A stretch of 64,000 nucleotides of DNA from Paenibacillus kyungheensis. GTDB taxonomy: Bacteria > Bacillota > Bacilli > Paenibacillales > Paenibacillaceae. Below the pieces are notes generated by a model. That model saw only the letters and a list, made by a program, of their open reading frames with translations. It was not told the DNA's origin and did not search any database. Below, in pieces: positions 56,089 to 64,000 of this stretch; position 1 is the first letter of the stretch, and each line of letters opens with the position of its first letter. The stretch is taken from contig NZ_CP117416.1 in assembly GCF_028606985.1 (NCBI RefSeq), positions 623,501-687,500 of the forward strand, written 5' to 3'. The translations under genes were made by a program, and so were the position numbers.

Positions 56089-57114
56089 ATGCAGGCGATC
56101 GAAGTACAAGATTTACGCAAAACCTTTCAGATTCAGAAGAGCCGCGGAGGATTAACCGGAGCACTGAAAGACTTATTCGCAAGGCAATATAATGAAGTTG
56201 CTGCGGTGAACGATATTACCTTTTCTATTCCACAAGGAGAAATCTGTGGATATATCGGGGAAAATGGTGCTGGCAAATCGACCACCATCAAAATGCTCAC
56301 TGGTATTCTTGTCCCTACATCCGGACAGATTAAGGTTAACGGGTATGTGCCTTATCAAGAACGGGAAAAGTTCGTGCAGGGAATCGGTGTTGTGTTCGGA
56401 CAAAGAAGTCAGTTGTGGTGGGATATAGGAGTAATAGAATCTTTTCAATTGCTTCGTAAAGTATATCAGGTATCTGAAGCAGATTACAAAAAACGCCTCG
56501 ATGAGCTGGTGGAACGTCTGCAATTACAAGACTTATTAAGCCGTCCTGTACGTAAGCTGAGTTTGGGTCAGCGGATGCGTTGTGAATTAGTTGCAGCATT
56601 GTTACACAATCCATCGATTATTTTTTTGGATGAACCTACGATCGGTCTGGATATCGTCGTCAAATCCGAAATTCGTGAATTTCTAAAAGACCTTAATCGT
56701 ACACAAGGGACAACGATTCTACTGACAACACATGATCTGCAAGATATCGAAGCACTCTGTTCGCGCGTGATTATGCTGGATGCTGGTAACGTCATCTATG
56801 ATGGCGGCTTAGATGATCTGAAGACTCGCTGGGGTAAAGGCAAAGAAGTACGCTTCCAGTTCGGCAAAGCAGTGACTGCATCTCAGCTCCAAGCGTGGAC
56901 AGCCAGTCTACCTGTACAGTGGACACAAGAAGGTGAACTTGTAGCTACAGCATTAGTAACTGCAGATACAGCCGTATCCGATGTGCTAACCGCAGTACTC
57001 AGTCAGGTCGAAATTCTGGATATTCAGATTTCCGAGACCAGTACCGATGAAATTGTACGTCAGATTTATAGTTCCGGTTCAGCCGAAAAGCCGGAGGTTA
57101 AGATTCATGTCTAG
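56089..57114 (+). CDS. ABC-2 type exporter, ATP-binding subunit
   Basis: A 341-aa ATPase. Walker A is GENGAGKST at 57-65, the signature LSLGQ at 157-161, and Walker B ends in DEPT at 181-184. It has a C-terminal extension of about 100 residues typical of ABC-2 drug or glycoconjugate exporters. AAAGGAGAT precedes the ATG. Two membrane subunits follow, the first overlapping its end by 8 nt. Confidence 0.92.
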   Translation: MQAIEVQDLRKTFQIQKSRGGLTGALKDLFARQYNEVAAVNDITFSIPQGEICGYIGENGAGKSTTIKMLTGILVPTSGQIKVNGYVPYQEREKFVQGIGVVFGQRSQLWWDIGVIESFQLLRKVYQVSEADYKKRLDELVERLQLQDLLSRPVRKLSLGQRMRCELVAALLHNPSIIFLDEPTIGLDIVVKSEIREFLKDLNRTQGTTILLTTHDLQDIEALCSRVIMLDAGNVIYDGGLDDLKTRWGKGKEVRFQFGKAVTASQLQAWTASLPVQWTQEGELVATALVTADTAVSDVLTAVLSQVEILDIQISETSTDEIVRQIYSSGSAEKPEVKIHV

Positions 57115-57901
57115 TCTGTATTGGGATTTTATTCGTATTCGTTTTTTGACGATGCTGGCATATCGAGTGAATTATTACTCTGGTATTCTGGTATATACGC
57201 TTAATATCGGTGTGTATTATTTTACATGGCAAGCGATCTACGGGGGCAAAGAGCAGATTGCAGGCTTTACAGCCGCACAGATGACCACGTATGTAGCTGT
57301 TTCATGGATGGCACGGTCGTTTTATTTTAACAATCTGGATCGGGAGATAGCGACCGAGATTCGAGACGGTACGATAGCGATTCAGTTTATCCGCCCGTAC
57401 AACTATTTGATGGTCAAAATGATGCAAGGATTCGGTGAAGGATTGTTCCGTTTCTTATTATTTATGATTCCAGGGATGTTGATCGCATTACTATTATTTC
57501 CGGTTCAATTGCCGACAAGTATCACCTCTTGGATCGGTTTTCTGATCATGTTATTTTTTAGCTTTCTGATCAATTCGCAGATTAATATTATTATCGGAAT
57601 GCTTGCTTTTTTTGTTGAAAATAACGAAGGTATGATGCGGATGAAGCGAATTGTCGTTGATCTATTTTCAGGGTTATTGATTCCAATTAGCTTTTTCCCG
57701 GGTTGGTTGGTATCGATTATGAATTTTCTACCTTTTCAAGCGATCACGTATTTGCCGGGTTCGGTATTTACAGGTCGTGTTAAAGGAACAGGCATTTTAG
57801 AAGTGTTAGGGATTCAGGTGGTCTGGTTTGTTCTATTATTAATTCCAATTTATTTTATATGGCGTGCTGCTCGTGTGCGGCTGTTCGTACAAGGGGGCTA
57901 A
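57107..57901 (+). CDS. ABC-2 type exporter, membrane subunit 1
   Basis: A 264-aa membrane protein with about six helices, of the ABC-2 family (PF06182-like) that always comes with the ATPase and a second, related subunit. ATG 57107 is set by GGAGGTT in the 3' end of the ATPase gene. Substrate is unknown; candidates are drugs or lipids. Confidence 0.85.
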   Translation: MSSLYWDFIRIRFLTMLAYRVNYYSGILVYTLNIGVYYFTWQAIYGGKEQIAGFTAAQMTTYVAVSWMARSFYFNNLDREIATEIRDGTIAIQFIRPYNYLMVKMMQGFGEGLFRFLLFMIPGMLIALLLFPVQLPTSITSWIGFLIMLFFSFLINSQINIIIGMLAFFVENNEGMMRMKRIVVDLFSGLLIPISFFPGWLVSIMNFLPFQAITYLPGSVFTGRVKGTGILEVLGIQVVWFVLLLIPIYFIWRAARVRLFVQGG

Positions 57902-57905
57902 GCAG

Positions 57906-58694
57906 ATGAAATATTATCTTGGATTGGTATGGGAATACTTTCTGAATTATGCGAAGACACGTCTAACATATCGTGCCGACTTCTGGGTAGAAGTGATCTC
58001 GGATTTGTTATTTCAAGCGACCAACTTAATCTTTATTTTTGTCGTATTTGCACATACAGATACATTAGGTGGATTTACCGAAGCGGAAGTGGTATTTGTA
58101 TATGGATACTTTATGATTCCGTATGGATTGTATAGTTGCTTTGTGAATCTATGGAACTTTGGCGATCGTTATATTGTCAAAGGAGAAATGGATCGCATTT
58201 TGACCCGTCCTGCTCATAATCTATTTCAGATTTTTCTAGAAAATCTTGATCCACCGTCATTAATCGGTTCGTTGATTGGTGTGATTATTATGATCTGGAG
58301 TGGAGGTCAGTTAGGAATCGAGCTATTATGGTGGCATATTCCTGCACTGATTGTGATGGTTCTCGGTTCAACACTGATCTATACCGGAATCTATACGATT
58401 CTAACGTCGATCTCTTTTTACTCGGATTCACCGACAGGGATTATTCCGTTAATGTACAATATCCAGACATACGGACGTTATCCGATTACGATCTACAACC
58501 GTATTATTCAAATTTTGCTAACATGGATATTGCCATTCGCATTTGTAGGTATCTATCCTGCGGCACTGTTTTTAGATCGACCTGAAATGATTCGGATGGC
58601 TTGGATCACACCTGTGATGGGGATTGTCTTTTTCGCACTAGGATTGGTATTCTGGAATGGTGGAATCAAGCGTTATCGCGGAGCAGGATCATAA
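57906..58694 (+). CDS. ABC-2 type exporter, membrane subunit 2
   Basis: A 262-aa membrane protein similar in plan to subunit 1, starting 4 nt after its stop with AGGGGG as site. EMDRILTRPAHNLFQIFLENLDPPSLIG is the family-typical cytoplasmic loop. It probably forms a heterodimer with subunit 1. Confidence 0.85.
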   Translation: MKYYLGLVWEYFLNYAKTRLTYRADFWVEVISDLLFQATNLIFIFVVFAHTDTLGGFTEAEVVFVYGYFMIPYGLYSCFVNLWNFGDRYIVKGEMDRILTRPAHNLFQIFLENLDPPSLIGSLIGVIIMIWSGGQLGIELLWWHIPALIVMVLGSTLIYTGIYTILTSISFYSDSPTGIIPLMYNIQTYGRYPITIYNRIIQILLTWILPFAFVGIYPAALFLDRPEMIRMAWITPVMGIVFFALGLVFWNGGIKRYRGAGS

Positions 58695-58795
58695 GTTGAA
58701 TATATTAAGAAGGAACATGCTTGTATTTTGAAAGTGAGTTCTTTATATTTTACATCGAAGCTAAAAAGAATAAGGTAGCTGAAGGAGGAATTACC

Positions 58796-59254
58796 ATGAG
58801 TGAATTACAAATAGGGCAACCGGTACCTGAATTTACATTAGAAGCATCTGGAGGTCAAGAAATCTCGTTAAGTGATTATCGTGGCAAAAAGGTCGTGTTA
58901 TACTTTTACCCGAAAGATAGCACGCCGGGTTGTACCCAGGAAGCTTGTGATTTCCGCGATAGTTCAGCAGCGTATGAGCAAAAAGGTGCGGTTGTGTTGG
59001 GAATCAGTCCTGATCCGGTCAAATCTCATGATAAATTTGCACAAAAGTATGAACTGTCTTTCCCGTTACTATCCGATCCTGATCATGCAGTTGCAGAAGC
59101 ATTTGGCGTATGGCAATTGAAGAAAATGTATGGCAAAGAATACGAAGGTATTGTACGGTCTACATTTTTGATCGACGAAGAAGGTATCTTGATCAAAGCT
59201 TGGAACAAAGTGAAAGTTAAAGGGCATACTGAAGAAGTATTTGCTGCACTGTAA
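58796..59254 (+). CDS. bcp: Thioredoxin-dependent thiol peroxidase
   Basis: A 152-aa peroxiredoxin of the BCP/PrxQ group. Peroxidatic C46 and resolving C51 sit in PKDSTPGCTQEACDFRD, the atypical 2-Cys arrangement. It reduces hydrogen and organic peroxides. ATG 58796 follows AAGGAGG; the longer ORF to 58721 has no site and is not conserved. Confidence 0.93.
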   Translation: MSELQIGQPVPEFTLEASGGQEISLSDYRGKKVVLYFYPKDSTPGCTQEACDFRDSSAAYEQKGAVVLGISPDPVKSHDKFAQKYELSFPLLSDPDHAVAEAFGVWQLKKMYGKEYEGIVRSTFLIDEEGILIKAWNKVKVKGHTEEVFAAL

Positions 59255-59319
59255 AAAGACATTGTTATGGAAGCAAGTAAAGTTGCTACAAATCAATATG
59301 GCTCTATGATAGTTTTACC

Positions 59320-59352
59320 AAAGCAACGTCCTTCCAAAGACGTTGCTTTTTT
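59320..59352 (+). terminator. Terminator after bcp
   Basis: AAAGCAACGTC and GACGTTGCTTT with an 8-nt loop, then a T-run. Confidence 0.9.
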
Positions 59353-59425
59353 AATGGATAAAATAGCGCTTACCTGTAGTCATCTTGTGGATAGCAATCG
59401 ATACCAAAGGAGAGGAGAACGACTT

Positions 59426-59872
59426 ATGAATTTTTACACTATTGCTTATTTGGAAAATCAATCGACATTTAATGTCTATCTCAAATACATCTTTATTTTT
59501 GTCGCACTGATCTTATTGCTGGTGTTATTTTCCTTATATATGCGCAAACGTATTGAGACCAAATATCGCGATCTAAGTATTATTTTGCTACTTATTATAG
59601 TGTTTATGATTGGTGTACAGTATTCGGATTATACGCAAGATCAGAGCACCTATTCCAAATACTCGCAGATGGTGCAATTTGTCCATCAATTAGCCAAAGA
59701 CCAGAAGTTGGATGAAACAACGATCAGTGTGAATTCAACCACGCTTGTAGACGAAGTTATTATCAAAACACCAACAGCTTACTATACCGCTCATTTTAAT
59801 GATGATATGAGTGCTTATACATTAGAAACGGTCTATCTGGTGAATCCAGACGTTCACATCATCAACCAATAA
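59426..59872 (+). CDS. DUF3290 family membrane protein
   Basis: A 148-aa protein with two N-terminal membrane helices (about 20-40 and 48-65) and an extracytoplasmic domain, matching DUF3290 (YdfR of B. subtilis). Function is unknown. AAAGGAGAGGAG gives a strong site for ATG 59426. The DUF421 gene follows 22 nt downstream, the usual partner of this family. Confidence 0.83.
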   Translation: MNFYTIAYLENQSTFNVYLKYIFIFVALILLLVLFSLYMRKRIETKYRDLSIILLLIIVFMIGVQYSDYTQDQSTYSKYSQMVQFVHQLAKDQKLDETTISVNSTTLVDEVIIKTPTAYYTAHFNDDMSAYTLETVYLVNPDVHIINQ

Positions 59873-59894
59873 GTAGAAAGAAAGGAAACAATCT

Positions 59895-60530
59895 ATGGAA
59901 GCTTATTATCCTGTTATTATCAAATTAGCGCTTGGTATTCTTTGTCTGGTGTTACAGATTAATCTAATGGGCAAAGGCAATCTAGCGCCCACATCGGCGA
60001 TTGATCAAGTGCAGAACTATGTACTCGGGGGCATTATAGGCGGTGTGATCTATAATGAAGCAGTCAAGCCATTACAATTTTTCCTCGTGCTGATGATCTG
60101 GACGTTACTGGTCTTTATGATCAAATTCCTCAAACAACACAATCCATACATTAAGCGTATTGTCGATGGCAAGCCGATCAACTTAGTTGTCAACGGGGAA
60201 GTCAATGTTGGCGAATGTCTACGTTGCGGCATATCGGCAAATGAATTGATGTTCAAGTTACGAGCGATAGGGATATATGAGATTAAAAATGTAAAACGAG
60301 CCATTTTAGAGCAAAACGGACAATTAACCGTTATCCAATACGGTGATGAAAATATTCGTTACCCGATTATTGTAGATGGGCAGGTCAATCAAGATGTACT
60401 TGATCTGATTCATAAAGATATCAAATGGCTAGAAGAGCGGGTCAAACAAGAAACTCATCATCATATATCTGAAATTTATCTAGGTGAATATATCTCAGGT
60501 GAACTGCGCCTGCATGCGTACAAAAAGTAA
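59895..60530 (+). CDS. DUF421 family membrane protein (YetF/YdfS-like)
   Basis: A 211-aa protein with three N-terminal helices and a C-terminal cytosolic beta-alpha domain carrying the family pattern KPINLVVNGEVNVGECLRCGISANELMFKLRAIGIYEIKNVKRAILEQNGQLTV. Members of the group occur in germination and stress contexts; the biochemical role is not known. AAGGAAAC precedes the ATG. Confidence 0.87.
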   Translation: MEAYYPVIIKLALGILCLVLQINLMGKGNLAPTSAIDQVQNYVLGGIIGGVIYNEAVKPLQFFLVLMIWTLLVFMIKFLKQHNPYIKRIVDGKPINLVVNGEVNVGECLRCGISANELMFKLRAIGIYEIKNVKRAILEQNGQLTVIQYGDENIRYPIIVDGQVNQDVLDLIHKDIKWLEERVKQETHHHISEIYLGEYISGELRLHAYKK

Positions 60531-60672
60531 ATCGATTTGCTGTTTAAACATCACATTTTTATATGATAAATTTGACATAAAGAGTGAGCTATGTTAGTTT
60601 GGAGTCATTGGGTTTTTCTAAATAATGGAATATTTAGAGGTTGATTCACACTATTCAAGGAGGCACACACTT

Positions 60673-61848
60673 ATGACAAAACAACAATGGATACAAGCAA
60701 TCGAAGCACAATTTGATCAAATGGTATCTTGGCGTAGACATATGCACAAGTTCCCTGAATTATCTTTTCAAGAAGTGAAAACTTCTCAATATATTGCAGA
60801 TACGTTAAAAGGATTCGGGTATGAAGTGCGTACAGGTGTAGGTGAAGGCGGATTGATCGCTGATCTACAAGGGGCACAATCAGGCCCAACGATAGCATTT
60901 CGAGCAGACTTTGATGCACTGCCCATTCATGAAGAAAATACAGTCGACTATCGTTCGCAAAATGATGGCGTGATGCATGCTTGCGGACATGATGGGCATA
61001 CAGCAGCATTACTGGGTGTAGCCAGTGTACTTAGCGATCAGCAAGCACATTTGAAAGGAAAGGTTCGGTTTATTTTCCAACATGCTGAAGAACTTCTTCC
61101 AGGTGGAGCCAAAGCAATGGTCGAAGATGGAGCATTGGACGGAGTCGATGAAGTGTACGGTGCGCATTTAGCGAGTGCTCTTCCACTGGGCAAAATCGGC
61201 ACAGCTTCAGGGCCTGCAATGGCATCCGCAGATTCCTTTTCAATTACGATTCAAGGAAAAGGCGGACATGGCGCACAGCCTGATTTGTCAGTCGATTCTA
61301 TCGTGATCGGTAGCCAGTTAGTAGGAGCTTTGCAGACCATCGTATCCCGTCATATCAGCCCGATGCAGTCGGCTGTAGTGACTATCGGTGTGTTCCAAGC
61401 AGGACAAGCATTTAACGTTATTGCCGATAAAGCGAAGATCGAAGGTACAGTGCGTGCATTTGATCCAGAGATTCGTACCAAGATTGAGCAAGATATTCGA
61501 GATTTGGTACATGGCATCACATTAGCCAGTCATGCGACATATACAATTAATTATATTCATGGTTATCCAACCGTTGTGAATACACCAGAGCAGACAGAAC
61601 ATGTTCAACAAGTCGTTGTCGATACGATGGGTGAAGAAGCATTTCTGATGTTACCACCAGCGATGGGAGCGGAAGATTTTGCCTACTATCTACAAGAGCG
61701 TCCGGGTAACTTCTTCTTTGTCGGATCGAAAAATGAAACCGAAGATACCGCATTCCCACATCACCATCCACGGTTCGATATCGATGAACGTGCGCTTGTG
61801 AATGCAGGTAAAGTCTTTTTGGGCATTGCGGCAGAGAAATTACTGTAG
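60673..61848 (+). CDS. M20 family amidohydrolase
   Basis: A 391-aa metallo-amidohydrolase of the M20D group, which removes acyl groups from amino acids or hippurate. The metal site is HACGHDGH at 102-109 with C104 as ligand, followed by HAEELLPGG and a terminal HHPRFDIDE. N-acetyl-diaminopimelate deacetylase-like or hippurate hydrolase-like activities are both possible. ATG 60673 follows AAGGAGG. It is convergent with dedA. Confidence 0.9.
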   Translation: MTKQQWIQAIEAQFDQMVSWRRHMHKFPELSFQEVKTSQYIADTLKGFGYEVRTGVGEGGLIADLQGAQSGPTIAFRADFDALPIHEENTVDYRSQNDGVMHACGHDGHTAALLGVASVLSDQQAHLKGKVRFIFQHAEELLPGGAKAMVEDGALDGVDEVYGAHLASALPLGKIGTASGPAMASADSFSITIQGKGGHGAQPDLSVDSIVIGSQLVGALQTIVSRHISPMQSAVVTIGVFQAGQAFNVIADKAKIEGTVRAFDPEIRTKIEQDIRDLVHGITLASHATYTINYIHGYPTVVNTPEQTEHVQQVVVDTMGEEAFLMLPPAMGAEDFAYYLQERPGNFFFVGSKNETEDTAFPHHHPRFDIDERALVNAGKVFLGIAAEKLL

Positions 61849-61990
61849 GTTATTCTGGATGATACGATGAGAGAAGATACAACAGAACTTGGTATGTAGA
61901 ACTTAATAAAAAATATCATCAAAAAAAGAACAAAGTACTAATAGCAGTATGAGCATATCTTCTAAGTAGTGTCATATTCAATATGAAATA

Positions 61991-62046
61991 AAAAAAGCAG
62001 CGAAGATTGTGGCATCTATTGCCCGATTCTTCGCTGCTTTTTTATA
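61991..62046. terminator. Bidirectional terminator between amidohydrolase and DedA genes
   Basis: AAAAAGCAGCGAAGA and TCTTCGCTGCTTTTT form a 15-bp perfect stem flanked by A and T runs. Confidence 0.92.
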
Positions 62047-62054
62047 CTTTTAGT

Positions 62055-62708
62055 TTATTCACCTGCGGAATCATCAGGCTTTTTCTTTCCAAATCGATTC
62101 ACCAGTGCAATTCCTAATCGTCTGCGGAACTTCACAAGAATAAAGAACAAGATTAGCACCACAATAATCGCAATCGCTTCAAATGAATAGTGATGAATCC
62201 AGTGAAAGACCATCGTCCATTGTGGTCCGAAAATGCGACCTAATGCTAGAAAGATACTAACCCAGATCAATGCACCGCTATATGAGTAAGCAGCAAAGCG
62301 CCAGAACTTAAAGTTCATAACACCTGAGAAGTAACCGGTGAAATGACGTACTCCCGGTATAAAATATCCAAAGAATACAAGTGTATATCCATATTTACCA
62401 AACCACAGTTGTGCTTTATCCAGCTTGGATTGTGGCAACAACAACCATTTTCCATATTTACGTAAGAACGGAAGCCCTGCTTTTCGACCGATAAAATAAG
62501 TGATCGTCATCCCGATCGTTGTACCGGCAAACGCACAAAGAAATAATAGCACTATATTCAGGCGACCCATATAAGACAAATAGCCAGCATATCCCATCAT
62601 TGTTTCACCAGGGAAAGGAAGAGCGATAAATTCAAGCAATAGTCCTAGAAAAAGCACCAGATAACTATGATGTGTAAAAAGAGATTCTATATAATGTATA
62701 AATTGCAT
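62055..62708 (-). CDS. DedA family membrane protein
   Basis: A 217-aa membrane protein with the SNARE-associated/DedA signature: FPGETMMGYAGYLSYMGR, GTTIGMTITYFIGRKAG and the arginine-containing FIPGVRHFTGYFSGVMN. DedA proteins are thought to move phospholipids such as undecaprenyl phosphate or phosphatidylethanolamine. The tail is basic and cytosolic. The ATG is preceded by GGAGGAAAA. Confidence 0.9.
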   Translation of the reverse strand: MQFIHYIESLFTHHSYLVLFLGLLLEFIALPFPGETMMGYAGYLSYMGRLNIVLLFLCAFAGTTIGMTITYFIGRKAGLPFLRKYGKWLLLPQSKLDKAQLWFGKYGYTLVFFGYFIPGVRHFTGYFSGVMNFKFWRFAAYSYSGALIWVSIFLALGRIFGPQWTMVFHWIHHYSFEAIAIIVVLILFFILVKFRRRLGIALVNRFGKKKPDDSAGE

Positions 62709-62917
62709 GAGTTTTCCTCCGTGGTGCTATGATTTCTCTGTATTTGACTATTTTTCCTAAAATAAAACAATCTATTACATCATAATCTATCGGAAACTAC
62801 AAAGTCTATTAATAGGTCTATTTTAAAAGAAATCTCGTTATTTCTGAAATGTAAACGTAATCTTGATAGAGAGTGGAAGAAAGTACACTTTTAATTGCTG
62901 TAGTAAGGTTGGAAGCC

Positions 62918-62947
62918 TTGACGGTGGCTTTTGCACATAGGTATAAT
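62918..62947 (+). promoter_or_regulatory. Promoter of guaA
   Basis: TTGACG at 62918-62923, an 18-nt spacer and TATAAT at 62942-62947. The predicted leader is only about 25 nt, which excludes a purine riboswitch. Confidence 0.7.
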
Positions 62948-62977
62948 TAGACTCATTGAAATGTGGGAGGTTCGTGA

Positions 62978-64000
62978 ATGAATAGTCCAAGTGAAATTAT
63001 TGTAGTTCTCGATTTTGGGGGACAGTACAACCAGTTGATCGCAAGACGTATCCGTGATCTAGGCGTGTACAGTGAATTAATGCCTTTTAATACCCCGGTC
63101 GAAAAGATTCGTGAATTGTCACCGAAAGGGATCATCTTTTCCGGTGGACCTTCTAGCGTGTATGCAGAAAATGCACCGCATGTCGATCCAGCGATCTATG
63201 ATCTGAATGTGCCGATCTTCGGTATTTGCTACGGTATGCAGTTAATGGCTCAACAATTGTCCGGTAAAGTAGAACGTTCTGCGAAGCGTGAGTACGGGAA
63301 GTCTGATGTAGACTTTATGGCTCATTGCGCATTGAATAAAGGCATGGAATCCAGTCACACCGTATGGATGAGTCATGGTGACCATGTAGTCGGCTTGCCA
63401 GAAGGATTCGTATTGGATGCAAGTACAGAATCGGCTCCAATTGCTGCGATGAGTAATGCAGAGCGTCAATTGTATGCTGTACAGTTCCATCCAGAAGTAC
63501 GTCATTCTGTGTTCGGTAACGAAATGATCCGTAATTTCTTATATGAAATTTGTAAATGTGCGGGCGAATGGAGCATGGAGACGTTTATCGAAGATACGAT
63601 CGAAGAGATTCGTACACAAGTCGGCGACAAAAATGTATTGTGCGCACTAAGTGGCGGTGTCGATTCTTCGGTAGTGGCGATTCTTTTGCACAAAGCGATC
63701 GGTCCTCAATTAACATGTATGTTTATCGACCATGGTCTTTTACGTAAAGGCGAAGCGGAAAGCGTCATGGAGACGTTTGTTGGTAAGTTCGATATGAAAG
63801 TTGTCAAAATCGATGCCCAAGAACGTTTCTTGTCCAAATTGGCAGGCGTTGACGATCCTGAGCAAAAACGTAAAATTATCGGTAATGAATTTATCTACTG
63901 CTTCGATGAAGAGTCTCGTAAATTAGGCGACTTCGCGTATCTAGCACAAGGTACACTTTATACCGATATTGTAGAAAGTGGTACAGCAACAGCACAAACG
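62978..64000 (+). CDS. guaA: GMP synthase [glutamine-hydrolysing], 3'-truncated by window end
   Basis: The first 341 codons of GuaA, which aminates XMP to GMP. The class I glutamine amidotransferase domain has the nucleophile in GICYGMQ and the terminal FHPE. The ATP pyrophosphatase P-loop SGGVDSS follows near residue 225. ATG 62978 has GGGAGG 8-13 nt upstream. The reading frame is open to the end of the window. Confidence 0.96.
   Translation, partial: MNSPSEIIVVLDFGGQYNQLIARRIRDLGVYSELMPFNTPVEKIRELSPKGIIFSGGPSSVYAENAPHVDPAIYDLNVPIFGICYGMQLMAQQLSGKVERSAKREYGKSDVDFMAHCALNKGMESSHTVWMSHGDHVVGLPEGFVLDASTESAPIAAMSNAERQLYAVQFHPEVRHSVFGNEMIRNFLYEICKCAGEWSMETFIEDTIEEIRTQVGDKNVLCALSGGVDSSVVAILLHKAIGPQLTCMFIDHGLLRKGEAESVMETFVGKFDMKVVKIDAQERFLSKLAGVDDPEQKRKIIGNEFIYCFDEESRKLGDFAYLAQGTLYTDIVESGTATAQT

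Noticed and set aside
62862-62875. cre-like TGTAAACGTAATCT before guaA
   Set aside because: Two mismatches at conserved positions, and guaA is not an expected CcpA target.
62709-62977. Purine riboswitch or attenuator before guaA
   Set aside because: The promoter at 62918-62947 leaves a leader of about 25 nt, and no purine aptamer core is present.
1-64000. CRISPR arrays, tRNA or rRNA genes, insertion sequences, prophage
   Set aside because: None seen. The tandem repeats are too short and lack spacers, and no transposase, integrase or structural phage gene is present.

Overview
The window is a 64 kb piece of a low-to-moderate GC Gram-positive, endospore-former-type chromosome. Strong AGGAGG-type ribosome binding sites, frequent TTG and GTG starts, A/T-flanked terminator hairpins and the gene set (KinB-like kinase, bacilliredoxin, YneF, LytR-CpsA-Psr protein, YesM/AraC-type two-component pair, MocR regulator, GH105 and GH5 enzymes) fit Paenibacillaceae, probably Paenibacillus. 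The species is not determined. I see no phage, insertion sequence, CRISPR array, tRNA or rRNA.

Layout. 1-14.7 kb is mostly housekeeping: FAD oxidoreductase (partial), sensor kinase, bacilliredoxin, NadE, hydrolase, AcpS, MutY, SUKH protein, EamA exporter, SodA, GNAT, a SipS-QueG-Ogt operon, an HD-GYP variant, YneF and FolE. 14.8-22.2 kb has a LipL-like octanoyltransferase followed by a tightly coupled five-gene operon (KASIII-like synthase, ATP-grasp ligase, OleD-like reductase, metallo-beta-lactamase-fold hydrolase, F390/PaaK-like adenylating enzyme) and a short-chain dehydrogenase. This looks like an uncharacterised acyl-derived metabolite pathway. 22.3-34.3 kb holds a membrane hydrolase, an IclR regulator with a clear palindromic operator, aconitase, a secreted GH5 mannanase, chorismate mutase, Ddl, a small unknown protein, UvsE and an inositol-phosphatase-like enzyme.

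34.4-45.7 kb holds a secreted GDSL hydrolase and a rhamnogalacturonan-utilisation locus: YesM/AraC two-component system, sugar ABC importer without its ATPase, rhamnogalacturonan acetylesterase-like protein and a GH105 hydrolase. A full match to the CcpA cre consensus precedes the importer. 45.8-50.2 kb contains an AT-rich secreted amidase/lipoprotein pair, a secreted repeat-like protein and a TerD-VWA (TerF-like) protein. 50.5-64 kb has a divergent EamA/MocR pair, a second-locus-type glutamate-1-semialdehyde aminomutase, an LCP protein, an ABC-2 exporter, Bcp, a DUF3290/DUF421 pair, an M20 amidohydrolase, DedA and the start of GuaA.

The most unusual non-coding signal is a pair of about 145-160 nt elements (31365-31507 and 39517-39676). 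They fold into the same multi-helix architecture with fully covarying stems and share short unpaired motifs, so they appear to be two members of one structured RNA or dispersed-element family that I cannot name. Two perfect or near-perfect heptanucleotide arrays (AAAGAAT and AAGAATG units) sit just after + strand stop codons, before terminators.
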